A stretch of DNA of 64,000 bases from Riptortus pedestris. Its lineage: Eukaryota; Arthropoda; Insecta; Hemiptera; Alydidae. Shown one piece after another: positions 1 through 11,029 of the stretch; position 1 is the stretch's first letter, and every line of letters starts with the position of its first letter. The notes beneath the pieces were generated by a model. The model saw nothing but the letters and a program-made list of their open reading frames with translations. It was not told the origin of the DNA and did no database searches. The stretch lies in contig CM032230.1 in NCBI GenBank assembly GCA_019009955.1, positions 110,909,001-110,973,000 of the forward strand. Reading direction: 5' to 3'. Both the position numbers and the translations under genes were made by a program.

Positions 1-231
1 CTATCTCTCTCTCACACACAAGCGCGCGCACACACACATCTTTCTTACTCACGCACACATAATCAGTCTCTCTCACATACGCACTCTCTCTATCCCCACT
101 CTCTCTCTCTCTCACCCACGCACACATAACCTATCTCTCTCTCACACACAAGCGCGCGCACACACACATCTTTCTTACTCACGCACACATAATCAGTCTC
201 TCTCACACACGCACTCTCTCTATCCCCCACA

Positions 232-272
<41 letters not shown>

Positions 273-383
273 ACGCACACACAAGCGGGCGCACACACAT
301 CTCTCTCACTCACGCACACATAATCAGTCTCTCTCACACACGCACTCTCTCTCTCCCCCACACACACTCTCTCTCTCTCACGT

Positions 384-461
<78 letters not shown>

Positions 462-534
462 CGCGCATATTCTCTCTCTTTCACCCACGCACACATAATC
501 TATCTCTCTCTCACTCACACACACACAAATACAT
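1..534. repeat. Compound CT/CA tandem repeat, ~130-bp unit
   Basis: The block is built from CT and CA dinucleotide runs, but it also has a larger unit. The stretch beginning CTATCTCTCTCTCACACACA at position 1 recurs at 131, so the period is 130 bp. Less exact copies follow from about 270 and 480. A (TA)n tract fills about 386-456 and is followed by an alternating GC run (457-466). Arrays like this translate into long false open frames on both strands. No gene is seen. Confidence 0.85.
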
Positions 535-642
535 ACACAGTAACACTTAAACGAATGATGGTTTTGGTGGCCATGGTCATGAAAATTATGATTTATCTTA
601 GTCCCAAATATCAAAATTTCGTTTGTAGTTATCTTCTGATTA

Positions 643-826
643 GGCTCAGATTACCCGTGTGAGCTAAAGCGTTACCATTAATTTCACATGATAAACCTAG
701 ACTGGCGAGTTCTATTCCCATTGGGCAGAGGAATTTATTAGGTGACGGAATTCATTAAATAAAATCCTTAGTTCCACCCTGGAGAGACAAGGGTGGCAAC
801 CTGTAGATAAACGGTCCCAATTAGCG
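643..826 (+). repeat. SINE-A copy (tRNA-derived)
   Basis: The copy reads in promoter orientation. It opens with GGCTCAG, has an internal box-B-like GAGTTCTATTCCC, and then the family body with CACCCTGG and CCTGTAGATAA. The A/T-rich 3' tail seen in fuller copies is missing. The family is defined by the 5410-5633 copy, which has an exact target duplication. Confidence 0.75.
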
Positions 827-2056
827 ATCATGTATGAGTATATGTTTTTAAACAAGGACTTAATGTTCCTCATGAGACAGAATTCAATAAGTAAAAGCAC
901 CTTCACTTTTTAAATGCCATATTTCAAAATTCCGTCGACATTTTGAGTTGCTGATCATATATGAGGATTTGATCTCTTGAATGCATTTTTTTAAAAGTCA
1001 TGTACCATTGTCACTGTTTAAAAGCACTAGAGAAATTAGACTTAAAAATTTAAATCTGTTGTGTTATTATTACTTAATTTTTTGGAACCATTAATGGAAA
1101 CACATGGCTTTTAATTTTTCTTGCAGGCATGTATTACATACATTTTAAAAGTATATTATTAGATTATGCAGAGTATAAAAAAATCTAATGTAATGGGACA
1201 TGAATGCTATCAAACGATCTCGGAAATAGAGCATAAATCCCGGATATGGCTGTTTGTGAAATGGGACGGATCCAGTTTTTATGGGTTTTTAACAGGCGCA
1301 ATTCTACCCACAATGTTTAATAGTTCTAAACGGCTGCACAAATGAAAGTAATTTTACTCGGAACAAGCAAACTTTTAAGTGTTCCTGGCATATAGTACTG
1401 GTTTATTCCTCTTAAAAACTTCTCATACTTTTCCCCTCCATCTTTCCTTAAGCTCCATTTCCTTTTTATTCACTTTTATAAATCGGTTTCCCTTTATTAC
1501 TCATCACAAAAGCACTAGAAAGGATGGAATAACTTTTAATTAACGAAGACATGGCTAAGACTCAGAAGAATGAGTATTTTTTTTGTTGTAGTAAGAATCA
1601 CTGAATTAAAGAGACTCCATTACAATCAAAATACTGCAGTAATAAGGGGATACTGACCAATAATGAAATTACTTTACTTATTAACCCAGTTACGGCTATT
1701 GTCCTTCTCTAAGGATTTAAAAGTTAGTCGCAAAAATCAAAAGAAAATAATAGTACAGACGTTCTCCATTAGGTGGCAGCTAGTTTTCTGATAAAAGGAT
1801 ACTTCCTTTTGATAATAATAGAGGTTTCATTTGTTTACTGCTATTTTTCAGTGATATATGTCTGTTTCAAAAGTGGTAATTTGAAAAATGAGTGCTAAGA
1901 CGGAGTTTCTTGTCGATGGGTAAGTAAAATTTCCTTATTTTCTCACGAATTTGTTTTAAACTCAACATGATTATTCCGAAAGGTGTATTTCATAAACGAG
2001 ACCTATTAAATTGAAGTTTTCTTCAACAATGTTTACATTCTGACACCTGTTTGAAT
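827..2056. other. A+T-rich intergenic DNA, nothing recognised
   Basis: There are only short open frames, T/A homopolymers and no recognised repeat or protein similarity in this stretch, which ends at the left inverted repeat of the piggyBac remnant. Confidence 0.5.
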
Positions 2057-2275
2057 GCCGTCCTTCCAAAAGGACGTTAGCCTTATTCATATAAATTAAA
2101 TTTGAGATTTTTTTTTTTACGTACTAATTTTTTTACTCTATCTGAATGTTATAACTTGGTTGTTAAAATTAAAGTGATTTTTTAGTATTTTTGATTCAAA
2201 TAAACATTCACTTGGTTAACTTTCTATTTATTATTATTGAGATATCTCAGAGTGCAATGAGGAATGATAGCAACG

Positions 2276-2913
2276 TGGAATGACAATAACGTTGTAAGCG
2301 TGGCCACTAATTTTGACAGTGTAAATCCACTTCGACAAGTTCAGAGATATTCTCAGCAGCAAAAGAAAAAAAATCACGATTCAGCAACCTCGACTTATAC
2401 ATAATTATAACATTCATATGGGAGGAATTGATAGAGCAGATCAAAATATATCTCTGTACCGAGTATCAATTAGGGGTAAGAAATGGTACTTCCCCATTAT
2501 TGCTCATCTAGTAGATGTGGCTTCCCAAAATGCTTGGCAATTGTATAGGAAAGATGGTGGAAAACTGGATAATCTAACATTCCGTAGAAGAATTGCCACA
2601 TCCATCTTGGAATCTAACAAACGTATCACGTCAGTGAGAGGACGACCTTCAGGAAGTTCCAAAATTGATTCAAGGTAGGAAAAATAAATCTCAATAAAAT
2701 ATATTTATGTTGTAACATTAGTTTACAATGTGCATATATTTTTTTCACAGATATGACAGGGTTGATCATCTTGTTGGAGACTTACCACCTGACACTTCTG
2801 GGGAAAAAAAGCAATTACATTGTCGTTTTTGCCATAAAAAAGCAACAACCTTGTGCTTGAAGTGCAATGTAGCTTTGCATGTTGCTTGTTTTAAATCATA
2901 TCATACAAAATAA
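2276..2913 (+). pseudogene. piggyBac-like transposase C-terminal part (DDE_Tnp_1_7 type)
   Basis: piggyBac transposases cut and paste DNA at TTAA sites with an Asp triad and a C-terminal Cys/His domain. The frame starts at WNDNNVVSVATNFDSV, typical of the second catalytic Asp region. It shifts once at an A-run near 2366-2373 and continues as HNYNIHMGGIDRADQNIS, then SIRGKKWYFP. Its GGID-like motif holds the third catalytic Asp. A 76-bp intron (2675-2750, GTAGGA..TTTCACAG) joins ..DSR to YDRVDHL in frame. The second exon ends in a Cys-rich domain (CRFCHKK..CLKCNVALHVACF) and a stop at 2911-2913. The N-terminal half with the first Asp is missing, so it is dead. The closest type is the PGBD-like group of animals. 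Confidence 0.85.
2675..2750 (+). other. 76-bp intron inside piggyBac transposase remnant
   Basis: The donor is AAG|GTAGGA and the acceptor is TTTTTTTCACAG|A, after a pyrimidine run. Joining them restores an uninterrupted reading frame across the exon junction (codon AG|A, Arg). This supports a real intron rather than a frameshift. The intron itself has in-frame stops. Confidence 0.7.
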
Positions 2914-3017
2914 ATTATTTAACTATGTATATAAAATATTTTAGTCAATAAAGTTTTTTAAAGCATCGGTCTTTTCTTAATGCGTATATTAGGCTAATGT
3001 CCTTCCAGAAGGATGGG

Positions 3018-3362
3018 TCATTTCTTCAATGTTGATGATGATGCTGAAAAAAATTCTTTTTTCCCTTTTTAAGTGGGCTATGATTAGACTGAATATCAAA
3101 AAATTTTGTTGAAAAACAAAAATAAAATATTCAGCCTTATGTGGGTTAAAATGTTTCTTACTTAAAGAAATGTATCTATACTTTTAACATAAAGTCACTG
3201 TAGGTGCATATTTCAGGGTGTTATGATTTTACCTGCTATAAATCCTTCCTTTGTTTTCGATTTCAAGTATTAACAAACGTACCTTATTTGTATTAGAAAT
3301 GATTAAATATGGAGTTTGGTAACGATCCAACAGAAATGATTACTGTTACAGTAGTAAGAGAA

Positions 3363-3421
<59 letters not shown>

Positions 3422-3997
3422 TATATTCTAAAATCCGAATAGACCTGACTCTTTTTCTTCTAGATGGGGATATTCTTGAAAAGCAGTTTTCAATGATGGC
3501 GGTAAATGTGGACAAAAGTTTACAATGCTGGTTTAGCATGGAGATTATGGTTATTGACGTTAAGTAAGAGAATTATAATAAGAAATGTATTGCGAACTGA
3601 GTGTGTTTAAAATTTAAAAAAAAAAAAAAAATTAGAGAAAGATAATTTTAAAAAAAAATCTAGTTTGCTTTCCTACAAATGTTTTTAAAACTCCCTGCAT
3701 CCGGAAAAAGCTGGATTTATTAGATGTGAATGATGTGCTATCAACTTATGTTTTAATCTTTAATTTAATGTTAAAATCAACATCATCCAGCATCCTAAAA
3801 AGGCACCACAGATTCCACCAATTGGTATTACATGTTAAATTTATTTGTGTTGAATTAATATTAATATATTTTTCGTATGATAATAAAAATTTCCATATTT
3901 ATATTTTTGACCGAAAGCATTCTGATTGTCTTTAAATATATAGAACACATTAAAAATTAAATTAAAAAAGTTTTAATTAATTTATTAGTACTAAAAA
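3018..3997. other. A+T-rich DNA with an (AC)n tract
   Basis: An (AC)n microsatellite of about 47 bp lies at 3371-3417. The rest is A/T-rich with several A-runs. No coding or element similarity was recognised. Confidence 0.5.
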
Positions 3998-4252
3998 AAC
4001 TCCCTAGAAACAAAAAAAAAATCGAAAAAACTAATAGTCGCTCCCTGCGATATTCGATCTCGAGGTCTTGCTGTTACAAAAAAAGAAAGCTATCAACTGA
4101 GCTCTTTGAAATACATGTAACACAACACATCAAGACTACTGAGCAAATCTTTTACATTTTTTTTAGACGACGCATGAGAAGTGCGATCTCGCCCTTTAAC
4201 ATAATTTGCATCTCATTAGGTACTACACATTAATAAAATATTCTTTCGAAAC
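3998..4252 (-). repeat. SINE-B copy (internal tRNA-like region)
   Basis: Read on the minus strand, a leader with GTTAAAG..GAGA and TTCTCA..GTCTAAAAAA precedes a tRNA-like segment. Box-A-like AGCTCAGTTGATAGC and box-B-like GAGATCGAATATC are visible, followed by GACTATTAGTTTTTTC and a T-rich tail. The same order is seen at 61190-61458, and the leader alone recurs at 60800-60917. The tRNA-like part sits about 130 bp inside the repeat rather than at its start, which is unusual for a tRNA SINE. Confidence 0.6.
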
Positions 4253-4533
4253 GGTTGGGGGAAGGCTGTGTACTTCCCTTGTAAGCCAGGATATAGTGGT
4301 GGTGGTGGTGGTTTTAAATTAAGTCCTACACTGAGCAATAAATAGTCCATCTAAAAACCTGAAAAAAGTAATTTCATATATTTATAACAAATATAGAGTA
4401 CATTTCTTTTTGAGCAAATTCGATTTTTAAACTAAAAAAACTATGCCATTGATAAGGAGATTGAGAGCTTAAAACGCGTTGGGGATTTAAATAAATAAGA
4501 TGTTTTAAAGAGGAAAGGAAGTTTTTATTTTGA

Positions 4534-4539
<6 letters not shown>

Positions 4540-4599
<60 letters not shown>

Positions 4600-4740
4600 A
4601 TATATAGGATATAGGAGCAGATTTCCTAGGTAGATTCGATTTGACGAATCATTTTCGAACAACCCGTCATGAGTGCAATCTCAATAGCAGATTTCCTATA
4701 ATCAAGGTCAACTGATTTCCCGTAAGGAAAATTTGCTAAA
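4540..4740 (-). mobile_element. HINE-like element, hairpin-end fragment
   Basis: A (TA)n tract (4541-4595) is followed on the minus strand by the hairpin-end module: GTCATGAGT, CTCAATAGC, then GATTTCCCGTAAGGAAAATTTGCTAAA. The arm is decayed, and its AGCAGATTTCC piece is duplicated near 4688. The other end of the element is absent. Confidence 0.6.
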
Positions 4741-4899
4741 AAAAAAAGCAAAACAAACAGAAAACACTCGGGGGTAAGTAGAAAGCATTTGGGCGCCACA
4801 CGAGAGCGGGCAGAGCAAAGAGATCTAAAAGCAGGGACTAACAAGATTACTACCTCGACCCATCATGGTTTGCCGGCCCTGGGGGGTAACTGGGTTATT

Positions 4900-4909
4900 C
4901 CGGTGTGTG

Positions 4910-4992
<83 letters not shown>
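4900..4992. repeat. (GT)n-(GA)n compound microsatellite
   Basis: A GT run (about 4902-4948) passes directly into a GA run (about 4948-4992). Both strands give long spurious frames here. Confidence 0.9.
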
Positions 4993-4996
<4 letters not shown>

Positions 4997-5409
4997 GTGA
5001 GTGTGAAAGAGGGAAAGAGTGACGAGGGGTTTAGAGGGAGAGAGAGTTCTACATCCCGTGGGTTAATCACCAATTAAAAACGCATAACTCGGCTCAACTT
5101 ACTATCTCATTAGGAACCTTAAACTCGATTAGGCCTTTGTTGTTATTAAATTTATCCAGCGTATCCACCTACTGTTTCGCCGCCTGCAGATGGAATAATT
5201 GGCCCTGAGAGGGGAGGCTTTAGCTCTAAATCCGCGGACTCCTTGTTCTACAAAAGCCCTTTGATGCTAAAGTGGAAACCATTGGAGGTTTTGGGTAATG
5301 GAATTCAGCCGCAAACTTCTAAAATTACCCTCTAGCCACAGAGATGGAACGGGCGAATTATTTTAGACTTCATTAATACCTTGATGTGTAGGCTAAATAC
5401 TATTATTAT

Positions 5410-5633
5410 TATCATTATTTATTAACGTCCACTTTTTGCAACTTAGGCTAATCGGGACGGGTTATCTACAGGTTACCACCCTTCTCTAGCCAGGGTGGGA
5501 TTTCAGGACGTTATTTAATGAATTTCGTCACTAAATAATTTCCTTTGCCCAGGCGAGAATCGAACTCGTCACTGTAGGTTTACCATGTGAGATAAAGGTC
5601 AAAGCTTTAACTCGCATGGCTAACCTGAGCCCC
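5410..5633 (-). repeat. SINE-A, near full length, exact 15-bp target duplication
   Basis: Direct repeats AAATACTATTATTAT at 5395-5409 and 5634-5648 flank the copy exactly. On the minus strand it opens GGGGCTCAGGTTAGCCATG (box-A-like TTAGCCATGCGAG), carries box-B-like GAGTTCGATTCTCGCC, then a body with GACGAAATTCATTAAATAA and GGGTGGTAACCTGTAGATAA. It ends in a (AAT)-rich tail after GTGGACGTTAATAAATAA. Pol III promoter boxes, an A/T tail and a perfect duplication together show LINE-dependent retroposition. At least twelve other copies or pieces lie in the window. No insertion function is encoded. Confidence 0.88.
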
Positions 5634-5953
5634 AAATACTATTATTATACATGCCGATATACTTATGACTTTGTGACTATCATTTTTTCAATCAATTATG
5701 ATGTGCTCCAAAGAGTCACCATTTTCTACAACTTTATGCGGTAATCTTAAGTAAGCTTTGAGAAATACGTCATCTAGCTGTAAATAATACTAGTTACGGT
5801 TTCTCGAAATATAATCAATTCCTTTTAATTTATACAGTTCATTTCTTTGTTTGAAAGTTTGTTCCATAATAACCTAAAATGTACTTTAAAACCCCGCACC
5901 TTTAAAGCCACACATTTAAACTTCTAATCTCAGCCCAACGTTTAGCTTTGAAA

Positions 5954-6115
5954 AACGTCCATCAACTAAGCAGATCTTTCAGAGTTAACCAAGGACGACT
6001 TTGGAATGAGTTGTCTCCACAGCAAGAAACAAGACGTGCCTCATCATTTCGAAGGGTTCGTACAAACGGAGATGCTTTCTGTCGTTTCGTCTTTAGTTTT
6101 ACTCTAGACACTTAA
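5954..6115 (+). pseudogene. LINE reverse-transcriptase C-terminal scrap
   Basis: A 53-residue open frame reads ..SFRVNQGRLWNELSPQQ then ..RRASSFRRV and ends at TAA. The pattern (SFRV..RLWN.L......SF.....) is the usual C-terminal end of reverse transcriptases of CR1/jockey-type non-LTR retrotransposons. There is no ATG and no upstream RT core, so it is a 5'-truncated remnant. A host exon is less likely but not excluded. Confidence 0.45.
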
Positions 6116-6340
6116 ATAACTAGTTAGGCAGTTGGTTAAAAACGTTTTGTTGATAGAAGATGTGTTTAAGGACTGGCAATTCGTATAAATATCGTATATT
6201 TAGGATCAAAATTGCTCTTTACAAGATTCCAACGCTTTACGCTTGTTAAGAATAGTACGTTGTAGGAGAGAATCAGCAGACGAGCAATTCGACTTTTTTT
6301 GGGAAGGGTGTCTTTTTACATACCTGCAAAGCATGTAACA

Positions 6341-6756
6341 AAAAATCCGTCACGCAGGGGCTTCGTTAACTGAGCAGATTTCCCATACGCGCCACGTATT
6401 TGTATTTATCTCAAAACTTAAAAGTTCAACGAGAACAATACTTGGTATTTCAGCTTCAAATAATATGCTTCATAATATAATAGAATATTGTTAATATGAG
6501 ATGTAGGAGTGGGGCTTTACTGAGAACCGGAAACTAAAAAAAGCAAATATCTCTGTGAATAATGGAGATCGTGAAAAAAATGTTCACAACAACATTCATA
6601 GAACATTATATTTTCAATAAGATTGGTTCTATACTATTTTTCGATCCGACACATTATAACGAGGGTATTAAGAATTTTTCTTCCCCCCTCCCACTCGTCC
6701 GATTTCAGCCGTTAACGAACTTGATCTTTCTTTTTGTATAAAACGATTATATATTG
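6341..6756 (-). mobile_element. HINE-like element, 3'-end half
   Basis: This copy begins on the plus strand with TCCGTCACGCAGGGGC..., the hairpin end, then GAGCAGATTTCCC. It continues through the type-I module (complement of CAAATATTGTTCTCATTG) and the conserved core with GTTAACGAACTTGATC. It breaks off near 6756 before the (TA)n tract and hairpin end. The core around 6560-6600 is rearranged. Confidence 0.7.
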
Positions 6757-7233
6757 CAGCTGGGCCGCGTTGCCCATGGTTACCACTTAACCTAACGCTT
6801 ATAACAAAAGTTTAGACAGTCAGTTGCTGGTGTACTGCATGAGAAGACCGCTGTTTGTTGTTTTTAGCTCATTAAATCTGCGATGTACGACAGCCGAGCA
6901 CCACCTCATCATCAAACCAGCACACCTGAAAAGAAGCAGGATCAACTTAAAGAAGTCTGTTTACATAGATAACGGCCAGCAAGAAAGCATCCTTCCAAGC
7001 TTTTGTTTTCTGCACCAATGCGGCCAGCAGGATAGCCTCACATTAACCTACCACTTTATTGGACGGACCGTAATTCATTTATACATTTCGGTGTTCATAA
7101 TTCTAAAGTTTTATTATTATTTTTCTTTTAACTTTTATGAAAATACAATAATCTTTATTATTTGGAGTCAAGATTTTATTTATTTATAGGGAACACCTTC
7201 TGAACACTAAAATAACACTCCCTATAAAAATAT

Positions 7234-7294
7234 CATTGGTAACGATGAGACAAAAACTGCGACCGCTAGAGCGGTAACAGACACACACATATAT

Positions 7295-7339
<45 letters not shown>

Positions 7340-7403
7340 AATATATATCCTACCTTGGAGATGACGAAAACGAGGTCTGTTCAAAACTATATATATATAT
7401 ATA
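7234..7403. mobile_element. HINE-like core and opposite-strand arm joined in (TA)n
   Basis: 7234-7285 is minus-strand core ending GCGACCGCTAGAGCGGTAACAG. After a (TA)n tract, 7349-7390 is plus-strand arm (TACC..GGAGATGACGAAAA). The two halves therefore face in opposite orientations across the microsatellite, suggesting recombination within (TA)n. Helitron 1 begins immediately afterwards. Confidence 0.6.
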
Positions 7404-9020
7404 TCTATATATATATAAAATTGTAACCTCTGTCTGTACATTGATTTTTTTCGCGAAATTTCACGATAACTTTTCGTTTCACATGTCATAGACACCATAA
7501 CTGCATTTTGTTTCTTTGGTGTCTGTTTGTTTGTTTGTTTGTTTATTTGTTTGTTTGTTTATTTGTTTGTTTGTTTGTTTGTTACCTTTTCACGCATAAA
7601 CGGCTGAACCGAATTTTATGAAACTTGGTATGTATATTACTACTAGCCCAACTTAGACTTTAGGCTATATTAATGTTCTCTAAGACGAACAGGAGTGGGG
7701 GTTATAAGGGAGGCCTGAAATTAAAAATAGCGAAATTACATTTTCTATTGCATTTTCAGCAAATATGCTCATAACAAAAGTTGTTTATTTTGTAATTTAG
7801 AGTAACTTTTGTTATATGCACTTTTGCCGTATACGGAAGTATAAATGAGTTATACACTAAACACTATAGCGGGAGTCCACAATTTTATTTGGCATAAAAG
7901 ACTCAACCGAACTAAAACAAACTCGCTGTGTGAATTAATACTAACGATTTACTTTTAATAAGCCATACTAACATTTCTAGGGACGGGCAGGAGTGGGGGT
8001 TATAAGGGAGACCAGAAATTAAAAATAGCGATATTTCGTTTCCTATTGCTTTTACAGCAAATATGCACATAACAAAAGTTGTTTATTTTGTTATTTAGAG
8101 TACCTTTTGTAATATGCACTTTTGCCGTATACGGAAGCATAAATGAGTTATACGCTATAAACTAAAGTGGGAGTCCACAATTTTATTTGGCACTAAAAAC
8201 TCAACCGAATTAAACCAAACTGGTTATGTGAATTAGTACTAACGCCTTCATTATAATAAGCTATACTAACATTTCTAGGGACGGGCAGGAGTGGGGGTTA
8301 TAAGGAACGCCTGAAATTTATAATAGTGATATTTCGCTTCCTATTGCATTTTCGGCAAATATGCACATAACAAAAGTTGTTTATTTTGTTATTTAGAGAT
8401 ACTTTTTTTTATATATACACTATCATCGTATACCGAAATATTAAGACGTTATACGCTAAAAATTATAGCGGGAGACAACAATTTTATTTGGCACAAAAGA
8501 CTCAACCGAACTAAATAAAACACTCATTATGTGTATTAGCACTAACGCCTTCCTTATAATAAGCCATTCTAACATTTCTAGGGACGGGCAGGAGTGGTGG
8601 TTATAATGGAGTAATGAAATTAATAATAATGATTTCCTATTGGGTTTTCGGCAAATATGCACATATCAAAAGTTGTTTATTTTGTTATTTAGAGAAATTT
8701 GCTCAGCACTTCTTTTCAATATGAACTACCAGGTACCTCACCTGAAAAAATTAATTCAAATATATATCAATATTTTCTCCTTAATAATTCAAATCTATGC
8801 ATAATGCACAGGAGACGGGAAATATGACAATATGCAGGACAGTGAAGTTTTACATAAAAAAAATAATTTTATTATTAACAAATGCCAACAACGGGTATTA
8901 ACCCTAAACACTGGAACGGGTAAATGTCAAAATATTGTGCAATGTAAAGCCTTGCCAAAAATATACCATCACCATTCAGCCTCAAATGAATTCCCGAGCG
9001 AAGCCGGGTATCTAAGCTAG
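7404..9020 (+). mobile_element. Helitron 1, non-autonomous, 1.6 kb
   Basis: The proposed 5' end is A^TCTATATATATATAAAATTG at 7404 and the 3' end is CTAG^T at 9020. The last 30 bases contain the CCCG..CGGG hairpin (CCCGAGCGAAGCCGGG). Helitrons move by rolling-circle replication and insert between A and T without duplication, which fits here. Behind the 5' end come a (TTTG)n tract (7528-7582) and a conserved CACGCATAAACGGCTGAACC block. A ~300-bp internal tandem array follows. No Rep or helicase coding is present, so the copy depends on others. The 3' module (8816-9020) matches that of Helitron 3. Confidence 0.75.
7691..8700 (+). repeat. ~300-bp tandem array inside Helitron 1
   Basis: The anchor AGGAGTGGGGGTTATAA starts at 7691, 7989 and 8288, with a variant at 8590, giving periods of 298, 299 and 302 bp. 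Each unit also has GCACATAACAAAAGTTGTTT and ATTTTATTTGGCA.. blocks. The copies differ by scattered substitutions. Two units occur in Helitrons 3 and 4 and one in Helitron 2, so copy number varies between elements. Confidence 0.85.
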
Positions 9021-9162
9021 TATATATATATACAGTTTTGGACGGACCTCATTTTCTTCATCTCCTAGGTAGGATCGATGGACATTTGAAGAAAAATTTC
9101 GAAAATCGCGTCAGGAATACAACCTCAATAGCTGATTTCCCTTAAGGTAAATCTGCTAAAAA
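9021..9162 (-). mobile_element. HINE-like hairpin-end arm beside Helitron 1
   Basis: After the Helitron's CTAG^T, a short (TA)n leads into GGACGGACCTCATTTT..TCATCTCC, ..GGATCGATGGACATTTGAAG and CTCAATAGCTGATTTCCCTTAAGG..ATCTGCTAAA. With 7234-7285 it may be the two sides of one minus-strand element split by the Helitron. Confidence 0.7.
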
Positions 9163-9429
9163 TTGTGATTATGTTGCACTTGGGAAACTAATTTCATATA
9201 ATGATACCAACTATAGGGTATACTTTTTTGAGCGGTTTTTTTTTGTAAAACTACGCTGGCCCGAGTAGGCTCTCAGTCTCGCCAGAGATCCCATCTGAAT
9301 AGGTACCATTTCTAGGTTAGTATTTCCTCTACATCTCGTTCTCATTCATTTGTAGGCTCAACTCAATATTTATTTAATTATAATACGTATTTTATCCAAC
9401 GTGGCCATGCAGCAGACGTGGAAATAGAC

Positions 9430-9665
9430 GAGACAAGTTTGTACGCTCACATTTAACGCACTCATACCACACGACGAGAACAGAAAGACCTCTCTGTAGA
9501 ACATGTCAAGTACTATTAACCATTTACCACATGCTGACTAACATTATTGAATACTTAGAGACTCGAAATGACATGTACGAGCTTCTTACAGACAGGAGCC
9601 TGCATATCGAAAATACACTAAATCCCCTTAAAAAATTGAATTTGTTTTACAAAATTTTACTTCTC
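9430..9665 (+). pseudogene. LINE ORF2 C-terminal remnant
   Basis: One frame reads GNRRDKFVRSHLTHSYHTTR, then RPLCRTCQVLLTIYHMLTN, then ..LLTDRSLHIENTLNPLKKLN. This follows the pattern of the segment after the RNase H/RT region in jockey- and I-type LINEs (..R.GHT.LTH.....PP.C..C...LTV.H...C... and a closing LKK.N.Y.KI). The Cys-His spacing is recognisable but the last Cys is lost. There is no start and no upstream RT. An A/T-rich stretch to about 10160 with AATAAAG may be its 3' UTR. A similar tail is at 38110-38320. Confidence 0.6.
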
Positions 9666-9669
9666 TCCT

Positions 9670-11029
9670 TTTTGATATTGACTTAGTGAGAAATTTAATA
9701 TAATTATGAACAATTTTAAATAATACAAATGTACTAGTATATAGGAATAAAATAGTTTGTTTATTAAAACTATTTTAAATTATCTATAATACTAATCAAC
9801 TGTTAATTAGTTGTTTTTATTATTTGTATATAATGTCTATTTATTATGGTTTTTTTTGTGGTTCAGTTTTTGTTATTTTTCAATAATTTTGTTTTTATTT
9901 TTCACTGTTAAATGTTGAGACAAATCGCCATGTTGCGGGAGATCCTGTACAAATATATATGTTTAAGTCATTTTGCTTGTGTCTAGATCTAGTTTAGATA
10001 CATTTTTTTATACTCTGACTATTATTTAGACTGATTAACTTTCATTTCACTTGTATTATTTGTTTATTTATGTTGTAAGTATTTATGAAAAATGTGTATT
10101 AATTCTGTCATAGAAGACTGTGTGGACGTGTCGTCCTGAAAGTACTCTGGCATTAATAAAGAATTGTTTAAGGGTGGAGGTGCGTTATCTTATCCTTCCG
10201 TTGATGGACCTCAAACAGCCAGCCCAAATCCGGAGTGATACGTAGTTTACGTGCTGAACATTTTGACGTTCAACATCCTTCCCAAATTGTTATGTAGTAG
10301 GACAAATAGGCCAAGAAAAAGTGGCAGACAGAAGAAAATTGAAGGGACTTGCAAAAAGTGTATAATTTGCAAATGACAGCAGGGAATGGTTTATAATGGT
10401 GACAACAAACTAGCTTCTGGACTGTTATAGTATCTATAAGCTAGTTAGTTTTAAAAACGTAGACCAATAATTCTGATATTCTTTGAAATTATTCACTCCA
10501 TGGTATATATAAGTAGATTAAAAACACCAAACCTAATTCATTACTACAAATACAATCCAGGTGAATCCAATTTAAGCGAGTGCAATTAAATCAAATGTTC
10601 GTTATACGATTAATATGCCCCCACCCCCACCTTACAGGTTAAGCCAATTTCATGCCCGGAATTGACTTATTGCAATTGATTGAATATAGTTAAACCAATT
10701 AATCATAACAGCCCACGACCAGTAAACCACAAATTGTAAAACGCAGTGCGTCATTAGTGACATAGATGTTATCTGCCCACACGTTAAACTAAACTCAACA
10801 TTTAAGTGCTATCTGCCAACTAACATTGCCCCTCACGTGACAGGTTAAATCCGACACGCAAGTGCATATGTGTCACGTGCAGTTTCCCATTTGGAAAATC
10901 CCCATGTAATTTATACCTGAGCCGGACCATAAAATAATTAGTGATTCATAGTTTTTTTGTAGAAATCAAATGAAATTTAAATCAATTTTTGATCTGTGTT
11001 AAGATTTTACACAAGTTTTTAGGTCTATT
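9670..11029. other. A+T-rich region, possible LINE 3' UTR then unrecognised DNA
   Basis: The first ~500 bp is T/A-rich and ends in ATTAATAAAGAATTG near 10152. After that a mixed-composition stretch (10200-10900) shows no open frame of note and no recognised repeat. Confidence 0.4.

Larger units (their letters stand above)
2057..3017 (+). mobile_element. piggyBac element remnant with terminal inverted repeats
   Basis: Imperfect inverted repeats lie at 2057-2085 and 2989-3017, and they bracket a transposase 3' part. Each repeat contains a small palindrome (TCCTTC..GAAGGA) followed by TTAGCC. The element is only about 960 bp, so most of the roughly 2-kb coding region of a normal piggyBac is deleted. 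No clear TTAA duplication is visible at the edges, so the true ends may lie a few bases outside. An AATAAA signal at 2947 sits just after the transposase stop. Confidence 0.7.

Noticed and set aside
2990..3017. TTAA target duplication for the piggyBac remnant
   Set aside because: No TTAA found directly at both edges of the inverted repeats, so it is not claimed.
6824..7189. 121-codon frame from ATG to stop
   Set aside because: No recognisable family, domain or membrane pattern, and it ends in the A/T-rich flank of a HINE-like copy. Most likely chance.
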